A stretch of DNA of 45,662 nt from Armatimonadia bacterium (GCA_039679385.1 JBDKVB010000173.1:1-45662); one strand, 5' to 3'. Counted from the first letter of the stretch, positions 8,449 through 16,429 are shown. Made by a program: numbers and translations. The notes: generated by a model not told the origin, from the sequence alone.

Positions 8449-9927
8449 TCAGACCTCCACCGAGTACACGGTCCCGTCCTCCACCTCCAGCCGCAGCGCG
8501 AGGGTGTCGTAGCGGAACTCCTCGCCCGTCTTGCCACCTTCCCAGGTCAGCACGTGACACGAGCTGTCACCGTGAACCGGCACGGCACTGTTGAGCTCAT
8601 ACCCCGGTAGTGGACGCCCAAAGGGATCACGCAGCTCAGCCCGCAGCACTCCTCGCACCTCGGCGTTCACAACGAAGTGCTCGCCGACGTGATTGAAGGG
8701 CTTCAGCAGCAGACGGCCTATCATGCGCTCCGTGCTCTTCAGTCCTGCGAACCGCCCCTTCGGGACCTGTGCCGTCATGATCTCGCTGTGGGCCGCTGCG
8801 ACGCCTTCCGGCAGCTTCCCGTTGTGCATCGAGTTCACGCCCTGGTACAGGACGATCCAGTTGTCCCCGCCGTCGATCAGGCGGTTTGTGGCGTAGGCCC
8901 CCATGCAGTCAGGCTCCGGTACCGGACCCCTTGGTATCCACCCGCCGCGCAAGGGGCGGAGCCAGTGATGGGTGTCGCGGCTGAAGCACAGCTCGATGTC
9001 CATTGTCTGCTCCCAGCAGCGGTAGTGGCCCAGGAACCCCAGATTCCACTCACCCTCCGGCTGGACGGCCAGGTAGTAGAACTGCTGGTGGAGCGGGTCG
9101 TTCTCATCAGCGAGGATCAGCATCTCGGGATCCGACCACTCGATCCCGTCGCGGCTTTCGCGCCGGTGGATGGTTCGCAGAACCCGGGGTGCGTTGTCAT
9201 GGGGTGTCATGCGTCGGGTCTCGGCGTCGATCGGCAGCAGCCACACCGAGTACATCTCCAGCATCCGGGTGCGCTCGTTGTAGTACACATAGGTCGCATC
9301 GTTGCTGCGCAGTCTCTTCGCTGCCCACCAGTCCATGGTTCTCTCGGCGGCGAATCGGTTCTTCGGGTCGGCGGCCGTCAGCCCGGCGACGAGTGCATTC
9401 TGCCCGAGCTCCAGGTCCGCCGGGTGCATGATGTGGGGCATCTTGAGGTCGATGATCCGCCAGCGGATCCCGTCCTCGCTCTCGGCCACGAGGTAGCGCA
9501 TCCGGCCGATGTGGTGGCCGTGCCACCAGAACCACATCAGCCAGCGCCCATCGGGGCACTGAACCACCTGCGGCTGCACGATGCTCTCACCGGCCGGCAT
9601 CCCCTCCGGCCAGATCCAGTTGGTCTCGAGGCCCTCGTGCTGCACCTGTCCCAGGTCGGGCTTCTCCCAGCGCAGGCCGTCCCGGGACTCGGCCAGAGCC
9701 AGGTTGTACGAACGGGGCTCGGCTCTCCGCGTGGCCGAGTAGTACAGCCGGTACGTGCCGTCCGGCATCGGCACGACACTCCCGGCGAAGCACAGGGCCC
9801 GCTCCAGATCGCTGGGACGCAGATCCATGTCGGCGACCCCACACTTCTCCACCGGTCCAGGGGTCAAGTGTAGGTTCCAGCGTGCGGCAACGTCGCGGTC
9901 ATCGAAGAAGTAGAGCCTGCGAGACAT
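8449..9927 (-). CDS. Five-bladed beta-propeller glycosidase-like protein
   Basis: The product is 492 aa with no signal peptide, so it is probably cytoplasmic. Repeated blade signatures of the GH32/43/130-type five-bladed propeller are visible: VPMPDGTYRLYYSA, LALAESRDGLRWEKP, CPDGRWLMWFWWH, LVAESEDGIRWR and HRRESRDGIEWSDP. The C-terminal 110 residues (from about LLLKPFNHVGEHFVVNAEV) form a beta-sandwich module that, from memory, accompanies GH32-like proteins in planctomycetal and armatimonadal genomes. A catalytic acidic triad cannot be assigned confidently, so substrate and even hydrolase activity are open. Together with its neighbours it suggests intracellular processing of sugars released by secreted enzymes. 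The gene is monocistronic, with convergent termination at 8382-8418. Confidence 0.75.
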   Translation of the reverse strand: MSRRLYFFDDRDVAARWNLHLTPGPVEKCGVADMDLRPSDLERALCFAGSVVPMPDGTYRLYYSATRRAEPRSYNLALAESRDGLRWEKPDLGQVQHEGLETNWIWPEGMPAGESIVQPQVVQCPDGRWLMWFWWHGHHIGRMRYLVAESEDGIRWRIIDLKMPHIMHPADLELGQNALVAGLTAADPKNRFAAERTMDWWAAKRLRSNDATYVYYNERTRMLEMYSVWLLPIDAETRRMTPHDNAPRVLRTIHRRESRDGIEWSDPEMLILADENDPLHQQFYYLAVQPEGEWNLGFLGHYRCWEQTMDIELCFSRDTHHWLRPLRGGWIPRGPVPEPDCMGAYATNRLIDGGDNWIVLYQGVNSMHNGKLPEGVAAAHSEIMTAQVPKGRFAGLKSTERMIGRLLLKPFNHVGEHFVVNAEVRGVLRAELRDPFGRPLPGYELNSAVPVHGDSSCHVLTWEGGKTGEEFRYDTLALRLEVEDGTVYSVEV

Positions 9928-10031
9928 CCTGACACCTCACTGCGTGGATTGTGTGAAGCGACCAGCCACTCGCCCTATACTACACTTTTCCCGACGCCCC
10001 TGGGCCCCCGAAAAAGGTCACCCTCAGAGGG

Positions 10032-10060
10032 TTGACGGGTGCCGATTCGTCTGCTATACT
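10032..10060 (+). promoter_or_regulatory. Sigma-70-type promoter of tRNA-Ala
   Basis: A -35 box TTGACG (10032-10037) and a -10 box TATACT (10055-10060) are separated by exactly 17 bases, each one mismatch from consensus. Transcription would start near 10067, eight bases before the mature tRNA 5' end. Confidence 0.85.
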
Positions 10061-10074
10061 CGCACCCGTTCTGT

Positions 10075-10149
10075 GGGGCAGTGGCGCAGGGGGAGCGCGT
10101 CTCCTTGGCATGGAGAAGGTCGGGGGTTCGAATCCCCCCTGCTCCACCA
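10075..10149 (+). tRNA. tRNA-Ala (anticodon GGC)
   Basis: All cloverleaf parts are readable. The acceptor stem is GGGGCAG (10075-10081) pairing with CTGCTCC (10139-10145), with one G-U pair. The D arm is GCGC/GCGC, and the anticodon stem TCTCC/GGAGA holds loop TTGGCAT with anticodon GGC for the Ala codon GCC. The T arm is GGGGG-TTCGAAT-CCCCC, the discriminator is A, and CCA is encoded (10147-10149). The gene is solitary and has its own promoter. No integrase gene or attachment duplication is evident next to it. Confidence 0.98.
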
Positions 10150-10168
10150 CATGAGTCTTTCAAAAGGT

Positions 10169-10201
10169 TAGCGCAGGCATCTCCCAGCTTGCGCTACTTT
10201 T
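10169..10201. terminator. Hairpin terminator after tRNA-Ala
   Basis: TAGCGCA (10169-10175) and TGCGCTA (10190-10196) form a 7-bp stem with a 14-base loop. The flanks add an AAAAG / CTTTT arm, so a T-run follows the stem on the + strand. It lies 20 bases after the tRNA CCA end and fits a terminator of the tRNA transcript. Confidence 0.7.
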
Positions 10202-10227
10202 GTATGTGCTGAAGGTTTGCTGGTAAC

Positions 10228-10971
10228 ATGAAGGTAATTCCCCGGGCATGTCGAATAGTCCTCGCGCTATGCTGGATGCCGGCACTCGCAGTCCCCGTGT
10301 GGGCAGCGCCGGCAAAGGACGCTTCTGCCGACGCGCGAGACGATGTGGTCGTCGTGGTCTTCTCCGACGCCGGTGGCCACCGGGGCACGGTGACCCTCTC
10401 GTACCCTGAGGGCGTCTCGCAGTCGCAGGTGCAGCAGGATCTGGTCGCGATGCAGACCGTTTCGGACTGGCGCTTCTCCCCTGCCGGCGTGAAGAGCGGG
10501 GCGCAGGAGAGCCAGGCAACGGCCGTCATGCGGCCCGCCGCCCATATCGGAGCCTACGGAGAGCCGGTCTGGCCTGCAGTCTGGGCTCTGCGTCGCTTCA
10601 ACCGCGTCACCGTGGTGGTCATGGGAAGCAACTACCAGGGGCGGACCGGCAACCTGGAGAACAAGTATGTGCGGCTGGTGCGGAGTGGCGGCGGGATGCT
10701 GTGGTCGTACGACGCAACGGTCCTGGACCGCACCTTCGCAACCATGGCCGACCTTTGCACCGCGAGACCGGAGGCCACCACTCCTGAACCGGCAGCGCCG
10801 ACCGCACCGCAGCCCAGACGGAACCTGTGGCCGCTGGCGCTGATAGCGCTCGCCGTCGGTGGTGTGGCCTACTTTGTGACAGCGCGTGCCGGCCGTGGCA
10901 AGGGTATTACCCAGTCCGAAGCGAAGCACCGGGCGACTCTGCGGTCACGTCGGGCACGGAATATGCGTTAA
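10228..10971 (+). CDS. Hypothetical secreted protein with C-terminal membrane anchor
   Basis: I do not recognise this 247-residue protein. It has a Sec signal peptide (about 1-26, ending LAVPVWA) and a mixed alpha/beta extracytoplasmic domain (about 30-180) containing DDVVVVVFSDAGGHRG and RRFNRVTVVVMGSNYQG. A Thr/Pro/Ala-rich linker (about 181-196) and one hydrophobic helix (about 197-218, WPLALIALAVGGVAYFV) follow. A basic tail (RSRRARNMR) should face the cytoplasm. The ribosome-binding site is weak (GAAGG about 12 bases before ATG 10228). It stands between tRNA-Ala and the pilT cluster on the same strand, 163 bases before the first pilT-like gene. Co-function with the pilT genes is possible but unproven. 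Confidence 0.7.
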   Translation: MKVIPRACRIVLALCWMPALAVPVWAAPAKDASADARDDVVVVVFSDAGGHRGTVTLSYPEGVSQSQVQQDLVAMQTVSDWRFSPAGVKSGAQESQATAVMRPAAHIGAYGEPVWPAVWALRRFNRVTVVVMGSNYQGRTGNLENKYVRLVRSGGGMLWSYDATVLDRTFATMADLCTARPEATTPEPAAPTAPQPRRNLWPLALIALAVGGVAYFVTARAGRGKGITQSEAKHRATLRSRRARNMR

Positions 10972-11119
10972 CAAATGAGGGTACCTAACCCCACCGGGGT
11001 GGGTGCTGCGGTGGAAGAGCGGAGACGAGAGGGCGGTCCAGCCCTTGACGGGAGTCTGGGGCCTTGCCCCGAGGACTTCCCAACCCAGGCCAAGCAACTG
11101 TGCCCTAGCAGGTGTGAGT

Positions 11120-11126
11120 AAGGAGG
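11120..11126 (+). promoter_or_regulatory. Ribosome-binding site fixing a TTG start
   Basis: A perfect AAGGAGG lies eight bases upstream of TTG 11135. The open frame extends back to 11003, but only here does a strong site meet a start codon where family-like sequence begins. Confidence 0.8.
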
Positions 11127-11134
11127 CCCTTGCG

Positions 11135-12409
11135 TTGAGTGAATGGAAGCTCGAGATGTGGCAGGACGTGATCCGGGCGGCTGCGGCGGTCAAGGCTTCG
11201 GACGTCTTCTGGAAGCCCGGCACCCCTCCCCACGCGAAGATGAAAGGCGTCGTTGAGATGGCGCCCGAGGGCGACAGTGGCCCCTGGCCCGTGATGAGGC
11301 AGGAGGACACTGAGGCTATCGCCCGCAGCCTCATGAGTGATCGCGCCTGGGAGCGTTTCCTCGAGTTCCCCGAGAAGGACATAGGTCTCAGCATCGAGGG
11401 CGTCTGCCGCCTTCGTATCAACATCTACCGCGAGCGGGGCAACGTCTGCGGGGTCATGCGTATCATCCCCCTGGACATCCTCACGATTGACGATCTGGAC
11501 ATGCCGCCGGTCCTCAAAGACATCTCCATGAGCCCGCAGGGGCTTGTCCTCGTTACCGGGCCCACCGGCTGCGGGAAGTCCACCACCCTGGCGGCGATGA
11601 TCGACCACGTCAACCGCAACCGCAAGGCCAACATCATCACCGTCGAAGACCCAATCGAGTACGTTCACAGGGACCGGAACTCGATTGTCAGCCAGCGCGA
11701 GGTCGGCATCGACACCGAGGACTTCCAGCCTGCCCTGAAGTACGCCATGCGCCAGGCTCCCGACGTGATCCTCATCGGCGAGATGCGCGACACGATCACC
11801 ATGAGCGTCGCCATGCAGGCAGCCGAAACCGGCCACCTGGTCTTCTCAACAGTTCACACCACGAGTGCTGCCGAGACCCTCGAGCGTATCGTCAACATGT
11901 TCCCGCCCCACGAGAAGCAGCAGATCTGCATGCGCTTGAGCCGCACACTGCGCGCCGTCATCTCCCAGTCACTGGTTGCCCGCAAGGAGAGCCAGGGACG
12001 GGTAGCTGCCATGGAGATCATGGTGGTCACGCCGACGATCCAGAAGTTCATCGAAGATGGCAAGCCTTCCGAAATGTACGAGGCCATTGTGGAAGGCGGC
12101 CACTGGGGTATGATGACCAAGAACCAGTCGCTGTTGTATCTGTACCGCGACGGGTTCATCAGCGCCGACCAGGCCCTGTTCTGGGCCGGCAACCGCACCG
12201 AGATGCGCCAGATGATCCGGCGCCTCGATGGGGAACGCTCCGATGCCGCCAGGAAGGCTGCCGAGGCTGCTGAGGCCGAGGAGCGGCTGCGACGGACACG
12301 GCAACGGGCTGCGCAGCAGCAGGCCGCTGCCCAGGCCGCCCAGGCCGCTCAGGAAGCCCAGGGCAACGGTTCCGCTCCTCCTCCGCCCCCCGCGGGCGAG
12401 AACGGGTAG
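11135..12409 (+). CDS. PilT/PilU-family type IV pilus ATPase, divergent paralogue 1
   Basis: This is a hexameric secretion-type ATPase of the PilT family, which power pilus retraction at the inner membrane (424 aa). The N-terminal PAS-like domain (about 1-105) precedes the ATPase core. Walker A is GPTGCGKST (142-150), with Cys where the other two copies have Ser. The Asp box is TVEDPIEYVH, Walker B is VILIGEMRD with E216, and the His box is TGHLVFSTVHTT. The C-terminal PilT motif is degraded: GKPSEMYEAI replaces the usual GKTHQ-type segment, which is reminiscent of PilU-like accessory motors. The last 55 residues are Ala/Gln-rich coiled coil ending in a polyproline stretch. It starts with TTG and is the first gene of a triple pilT array. 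Confidence 0.9.
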   Translation: MSEWKLEMWQDVIRAAAAVKASDVFWKPGTPPHAKMKGVVEMAPEGDSGPWPVMRQEDTEAIARSLMSDRAWERFLEFPEKDIGLSIEGVCRLRINIYRERGNVCGVMRIIPLDILTIDDLDMPPVLKDISMSPQGLVLVTGPTGCGKSTTLAAMIDHVNRNRKANIITVEDPIEYVHRDRNSIVSQREVGIDTEDFQPALKYAMRQAPDVILIGEMRDTITMSVAMQAAETGHLVFSTVHTTSAAETLERIVNMFPPHEKQQICMRLSRTLRAVISQSLVARKESQGRVAAMEIMVVTPTIQKFIEDGKPSEMYEAIVEGGHWGMMTKNQSLLYLYRDGFISADQALFWAGNRTEMRQMIRRLDGERSDAARKAAEAAEAEERLRRTRQRAAQQQAAAQAAQAAQEAQGNGSAPPPPPAGENG

Positions 12410-12526
12410 CAGACCTGTTGTGACCTGGCGCACGGGCTTCAGAGACATGCGCCGAGCCCGCAGCGCGGACGACACAGTGCCTGGTCGACCAAGCTAACAG
12501 TGGCGCCCAATCAGGAGGTAGCTAAG

Positions 12527-13708
12527 ATGGCGAGTTTTGCCTTGCCGGACCTGCTGAGGCTCATGCCGGACATGAATGCGTCCGACCTCCATATCCGCGC
12601 TGAGGAGCCTCCGGTCATGCGCGTGAATGGCAAGCTTGGACGGCTCACGGACTTCCCGGTCATGACCGCTGACGACACCCGTGAGCTCATGACGGCGATC
12701 ATGACGCCAAGCCAGGAAGAGCGCTTCGAAGAGACGCGGGTCCTTGACATGGCCTACGAGATGGAGGGCGTCGCCCGCTTCCGGGTCAACGTCTTCCACC
12801 AGCAGCACGCCGTCGGCGCCGTCATGCGAATGATCCCCATCAAGATCAAGAGCGTCGAAGAGCTCGGCCTGCCGCCCATCCTCAAGGAGTTCGCCATGCT
12901 CCCCCGTGGTCTCGTTCTCGTTACCGGGCCGACCGGTTCCGGCAAATCGACCACGCTGGCTGCCATGATCCACCATATCAACGCCACTCGAGCGGCTCAC
13001 ATCATCACCATTGAGGACCCGATCGAGTTCGTGCACGAAGACGTCAAGTGCGTTATTGAGCAGCGCGAGGTCGGCCAGGATACCCACACCTTCAATGACG
13101 CCCTGCGCCACGTTATGCGCCAGACGCCTGATGTCATCCTCGTCGGCGAAATGCGTGACCTTGAGACGATCCAGCTTGCGATCACTGCAGCTGAAACCGG
13201 CCACCTTGTTTTCGGAACCCTGCACACTACCGACGCGATGCAGACTGTCGACCGCGCCGTCGACGTCTTCCCACCGGCGCAGCAGCAGCAGATCCGCATG
13301 CAGTTGTCGGTTACCCTTGCAGCCGTAGTCTGCCAGGCCCTCCTGCCTATCAAGGACCGTGCCGGGCGCGTACCTTCCTTCGAGATCATGAAGGGCTCTC
13401 CAGCCATCCGCGCCGTCATCCGCGAGGGCAAGACCCACATGCTCTACAACCTGATCCAGTCCGGCGCCGAAGAGGGTATGATCGTTCTGGACCAGTACCT
13501 CGCAGAGATGGTGCGTCGCGAGGAGATCGCCTACGAGGCAGCGCTGTCCAAGTCTTCCTATCCCGGGGAATTCGCCAAGCGCTGCGGCGAGTTCGCCGTC
13601 CTGCCCGAGGATGAAGAGGCACCACTAGTCCTTGGCCATGCAGACGCGCCTCCACAGGAAGCGCCTGGCGGCTATGTCCATGGTCAGGCCCAGAGCGGCC
13701 AGCAGTAG
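12527..13708 (+). CDS. pilT: PilT-type twitching motility ATPase, paralogue 2
   Basis: This 393-residue protein is a canonical PilT retraction motor by motif: N-terminal ASDLHIRAEEPPVMRVNG, Walker A GPTGSGKST (134-142), Asp box TIEDPIEFVHED, Walker B VILVGEMRDLETI, His box TGHLVFGTLHTTDA, and the retraction motif AIRAVIREGKTHM. The start is ATG 12527, with AGGAGG at 12513-12518 eight bases upstream. A GTG at 12500 in frame would place that site inside the gene and is less likely. The acidic, Pro-rich C-terminus (from about 365) is outside the conserved fold. It lies 117 bases after paralogue 1 and 67 bases before paralogue 3, in the same orientation, so it is probably in one operon. Confidence 0.95.
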   Translation: MASFALPDLLRLMPDMNASDLHIRAEEPPVMRVNGKLGRLTDFPVMTADDTRELMTAIMTPSQEERFEETRVLDMAYEMEGVARFRVNVFHQQHAVGAVMRMIPIKIKSVEELGLPPILKEFAMLPRGLVLVTGPTGSGKSTTLAAMIHHINATRAAHIITIEDPIEFVHEDVKCVIEQREVGQDTHTFNDALRHVMRQTPDVILVGEMRDLETIQLAITAAETGHLVFGTLHTTDAMQTVDRAVDVFPPAQQQQIRMQLSVTLAAVVCQALLPIKDRAGRVPSFEIMKGSPAIRAVIREGKTHMLYNLIQSGAEEGMIVLDQYLAEMVRREEIAYEAALSKSSYPGEFAKRCGEFAVLPEDEEAPLVLGHADAPPQEAPGGYVHGQAQSGQQ

Positions 13709-13729
13709 CCCCGCAGGGCAAGGAGCGAG

Positions 13730-13746
13730 GTCGGCGCGTCGCCGAC
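13730..13746 (+). repeat. Intercistronic hairpin between pilT paralogues 2 and 3
   Basis: GTCGGCG (13730-13736) and CGCCGAC (13740-13746) form a perfect 7-bp stem with a three-base loop. No T-run follows, so it is more likely an mRNA processing or stability element, or chance in GC-rich DNA, than a terminator. Confidence 0.45.
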
Positions 13747-13775
13747 TATCCGTTGCGTACTAAGGGGGATCCCCC

Positions 13776-15029
13776 ATGGCGAAGATGGACATCAACAAGC
13801 TCCTTGAGTTCGGCGTGAAGCAGGAGGCCTCGGACCTTATTCTCAAGGCCGGGCAGCCCCCGATCTTCCGCATCCACGGTGACCTCGTCCGGATGAAGAC
13901 CGAGGTCGTGACCAACGCCGAAGCTCGCGAGACTGCCTTCCCGATCCTCAACAAAGGGCAGATCGAGAAGTTCGAGGAGGACCTCGAGCTCGACTGGGCC
14001 CACGAAATCCCCGGTCTGGCTCGCTTCCGCGGTAACATGATGATCCAGCGTGGGCGCCTGACGTGCACCTACCGGACCATTCCCATCACCATCAAGACGA
14101 TGGCCGACCTGGGACTTCCGGAGATCTGCCGCAGACTCTCCGACTACCCGCGTGGCCTCGTCCTGGTCACCGGGCCCACGGGATCGGGCAAGACTACCAC
14201 CCTGGCCGCGATGATCGACTACATCAATGAGTCGCGCCCAGAGCACATCCTCACCGTCGAAGACCCAATCGAGTATGTGCACCCATGCAAGAAAGCCCTC
14301 ATCAACCAGCGTGAAGTCGGAGTGGACACGCCCGACTTCGCCGCTGCGCTTAAGTATGCTCTGCGACAGGACCCCGACGTCATCCTCATCGGGGAAATGC
14401 GCGACCTTGAGACTATCAGTCTTGCGATCACCGCAGCGGAAACCGGTCACTTGGTCTTCGGCACCCTGCACACCACCGACGCCGTCCAGACTGTCGACCG
14501 CGTCATTGACGTGTTCCCTCCCCACCAGCAGCAACAGGTGCGTATGCAGATGTCCGTTAACCTTGTCGGAGTGCTTTCGCAGGCTCTGGTGAAGACGCGT
14601 GACGGCCACGGACGTGTCGCCGCCTTCGAAAGCATGGAGGCCGTCCCGGCTGTCCGCAACCTCATCCGTGAGGGCAAGACCCACCAGATCGGTTCGCAGA
14701 TTCAGACCGGCTCCAAGCGCGGGATGTACACCCTCGACCAGTCCCTTGCGACGCTCGTCAAGCGTGGTATCGCCGATGAGGACAGCGCCAGGTCCAAGTG
14801 CATGAGTATCGAGGAGTTCGACGAGTTGCTCGAGCAGGACATCGTCATGGAGGGTGCGACTACCGTCCAGGACGGCGGACCGCGCACGGCAACGGCCGAG
14901 GCTCGCGAGACGGCACACCGCCAGGAGTTCCAGCGGCGCCTGCAACAGCGTCGCGCAGGTGGCGGACACGGTGGACACGGTGGTGGCGCAGGCGCCGGCG
15001 GCGGAGCGGGAGATGGTGGCGGGCAGTAG
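13776..15029 (+). CDS. pilT: PilT-type twitching motility ATPase, paralogue 3
   Basis: The third tandem PilT-family ATPase is 417 aa. It carries ASDLILKAGQPPIFRIHG at the N-terminus, Walker A GPTGSGKTT (133-141), Asp box TVEDPIEYVH, Walker B VILIGEMRDLETI, His box TGHLVFGTLHTTDA, and the best match to the PilT retraction motif (AVRNLIREGKTHQ). The C-terminal 50 residues become Gln/Arg-rich and end in a Gly/His/Ala low-complexity tail that is not part of the fold. The start ATG 13776 follows AAGGGGG. The three copies are clearly homologous but differ in Walker A, C-terminal motif and tail, so they look like old duplications with separate roles rather than a recent amplification. Confidence 0.95.
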   Translation: MAKMDINKLLEFGVKQEASDLILKAGQPPIFRIHGDLVRMKTEVVTNAEARETAFPILNKGQIEKFEEDLELDWAHEIPGLARFRGNMMIQRGRLTCTYRTIPITIKTMADLGLPEICRRLSDYPRGLVLVTGPTGSGKTTTLAAMIDYINESRPEHILTVEDPIEYVHPCKKALINQREVGVDTPDFAAALKYALRQDPDVILIGEMRDLETISLAITAAETGHLVFGTLHTTDAVQTVDRVIDVFPPHQQQQVRMQMSVNLVGVLSQALVKTRDGHGRVAAFESMEAVPAVRNLIREGKTHQIGSQIQTGSKRGMYTLDQSLATLVKRGIADEDSARSKCMSIEEFDELLEQDIVMEGATTVQDGGPRTATAEARETAHRQEFQRRLQQRRAGGGHGGHGGGAGAGGGAGDGGGQ

Positions 15030-15251
15030 TCTCCACCGCCCACCGCGGTGGCCACAATAGACAGCTCCGCGCGCGATACCGGCTCAGGGGGTATCGTCCA
15101 GGGTCAGGTCGTCAAGGAGCCTCGCCGCGCGCAGCAAGAAGACGGCAGCAGGCAGCGCAGGGGCTCGTGTCCTGGGAACTACTTGCTGCCGTTGCTGCTA
15201 GTTCAGACAGTATCCGCCGGCACACATTCTCTGTTCCGGGTAAGGGACACG

Positions 15252-16397
15252 ATGAGGACCCAATCGCGGCCACACCCACCAAGGCACGAGGCAGCATCCA
15301 TCGACGTTGGCGACCTCCTGACGCGGTACGGGGCTGTCCTGGTTAGGCTCGGCGGCCTCGGCTTCCTCGTCTGCGTCGGCTACTTCATCTACGCGATCTA
15401 TGGGGGCGTCCTGCAGGGCGCGGACCCGCAACGGGCCCATTTCCTCATCAGTAGCTTTGGGAAGGGCCTGGTAGTCTCCTCCATCGTCCTCGCCCTTGGC
15501 ATGGTCACCGTCACCATCGATGAGGTCGCCTATTCGGTGCTGGTTGGCCTCGGTGGCGTGGCGCTTATGCTCGGTGTCCCCTATCTCGTTGCCAGCAACC
15601 TGTCCTCGCAACTCACCGCTGAGTACCAGAACGTCACACGCACCCTGTCGAGCTCGGGCACCAATGCCGGCCTTGGAGTACTCGTCGTCGTCGCTCTGCG
15701 CATCCTCTACGAGCTGTACATACAGATCCTCGAGGCGCCCGAGCGACGTCGCGTCAAGCTCGAGAAGGAAACCACGGAGGGTGTCGTCAAGAAGGGCAGC
15801 AAGTCCTTCGTCGGTGGCAACATCACCAGTCGGTGCTGGCAGATGCCCTTCTGCCACGAGCGCATCAAGGAGATCTGCCCGGCCTTCAAGGCGCGCAAGA
15901 CCTGCTGGCGCTACGGCATCGGCTGCAACTGCGACCCCAAGCTCATCGAGACCCTCATCCGCATGGGGGCACCGGGTAGCGGGAAGCAATCGAACGAGAT
16001 GCGCGTGCGCCAGGGCGACTACATACGGTCCGACCTCCAGGCCGACGCCAAGCTGACGGACAGGCAGGACCGCACCATCGCCTGCTCCAAGTGCCCGATC
16101 TACAACGAACACCAGCGCCTCAAGTTCAAGTTCGTTAACCCGGTCATGATCCTCGGGACCGTCGTCGCCCTCGGGGCGCTGTACCAGCCCATCACGGGCG
16201 CCTGGGCCGCCGTCGCGGGGGGTATCGTGCGCGTCGCCCACAACATCACCCTGAGGTCCGAGTTCGATGCCGGTGAGTGGTTCAGCTACCTGCAGGACGA
16301 CGTGATCCGGGTCTTCTTCTTCCTGATCGTCAGCCTCATCGTCCTGGCCTATGTGCTCAAGTTCACTGAGTGGCTGATCCTCCAGAAGAAGTGGTAG
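15252..16397 (+). CDS. Six-helix membrane protein with eight-cysteine cytoplasmic domain
   Basis: I do not recognise the full-length family. The 381-residue protein has four predicted transmembrane helices (about 29-51, 68-88, 92-115, 139-160), a soluble charged segment with a cysteine cluster, then two more helices (about 295-320 and 350-375). The cysteines are C195, C201, C209, C218, C225, C227, C278 and C281. Their context (CWQMPFC, ICPAF, TCWRYGIGCNC, CSKCPIY) resembles the two-CW type motif that I recall from some bacterial sensory proteins, and metal or Fe-S binding is plausible. ATG 15252 follows AAGGGA; the frame is open upstream to 15048, but that segment lacks protein-like character. 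It is the last gene after three pilT paralogues, before a strong hairpin, so a role in pilus motor control is suggested by context only. Confidence 0.75.
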   Translation: MRTQSRPHPPRHEAASIDVGDLLTRYGAVLVRLGGLGFLVCVGYFIYAIYGGVLQGADPQRAHFLISSFGKGLVVSSIVLALGMVTVTIDEVAYSVLVGLGGVALMLGVPYLVASNLSSQLTAEYQNVTRTLSSSGTNAGLGVLVVVALRILYELYIQILEAPERRRVKLEKETTEGVVKKGSKSFVGGNITSRCWQMPFCHERIKEICPAFKARKTCWRYGIGCNCDPKLIETLIRMGAPGSGKQSNEMRVRQGDYIRSDLQADAKLTDRQDRTIACSKCPIYNEHQRLKFKFVNPVMILGTVVALGALYQPITGAWAAVAGGIVRVAHNITLRSEFDAGEWFSYLQDDVIRVFFFLIVSLIVLAYVLKFTEWLILQKKW

Positions 16398-16429
16398 GCG
16401 CAGCTCCGCGCCACTGTCCGCGAACAGGC

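Noticed and set aside
9976-9981. TATACT on the + strand (and TAGTAT on the minus strand) upstream of the propeller gene
   Set aside because: No acceptable -35 box lies 16-18 bases upstream on either strand, so I did not call a promoter.
10075-10149. tRNA-Ala as an integration site
   Set aside because: No integrase, no duplicated tRNA 3' end nearby, and no composition change after the tRNA.
10972-11134. Riboswitch (for example cyclic di-GMP type) before the first pilT-like gene
   Set aside because: Small hairpins such as GGGGC-CTT-GCCCC are present, but none of the conserved unpaired motifs of known classes could be found.
15040-15051. Palindrome CCACCGCGGTGG after pilT paralogue 3
   Set aside because: Short palindrome in very GC-rich spacer. 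There is no promoter next to it and no T-run, so neither operator nor terminator can be argued.
15048-15251. Extended N-terminus of the cysteine-rich membrane protein
   Set aside because: The added segment is charged and irregular, without a good ribosome-binding site at its start, whereas ATG 15252 has AAGGGA and precedes the conserved-looking first helix.
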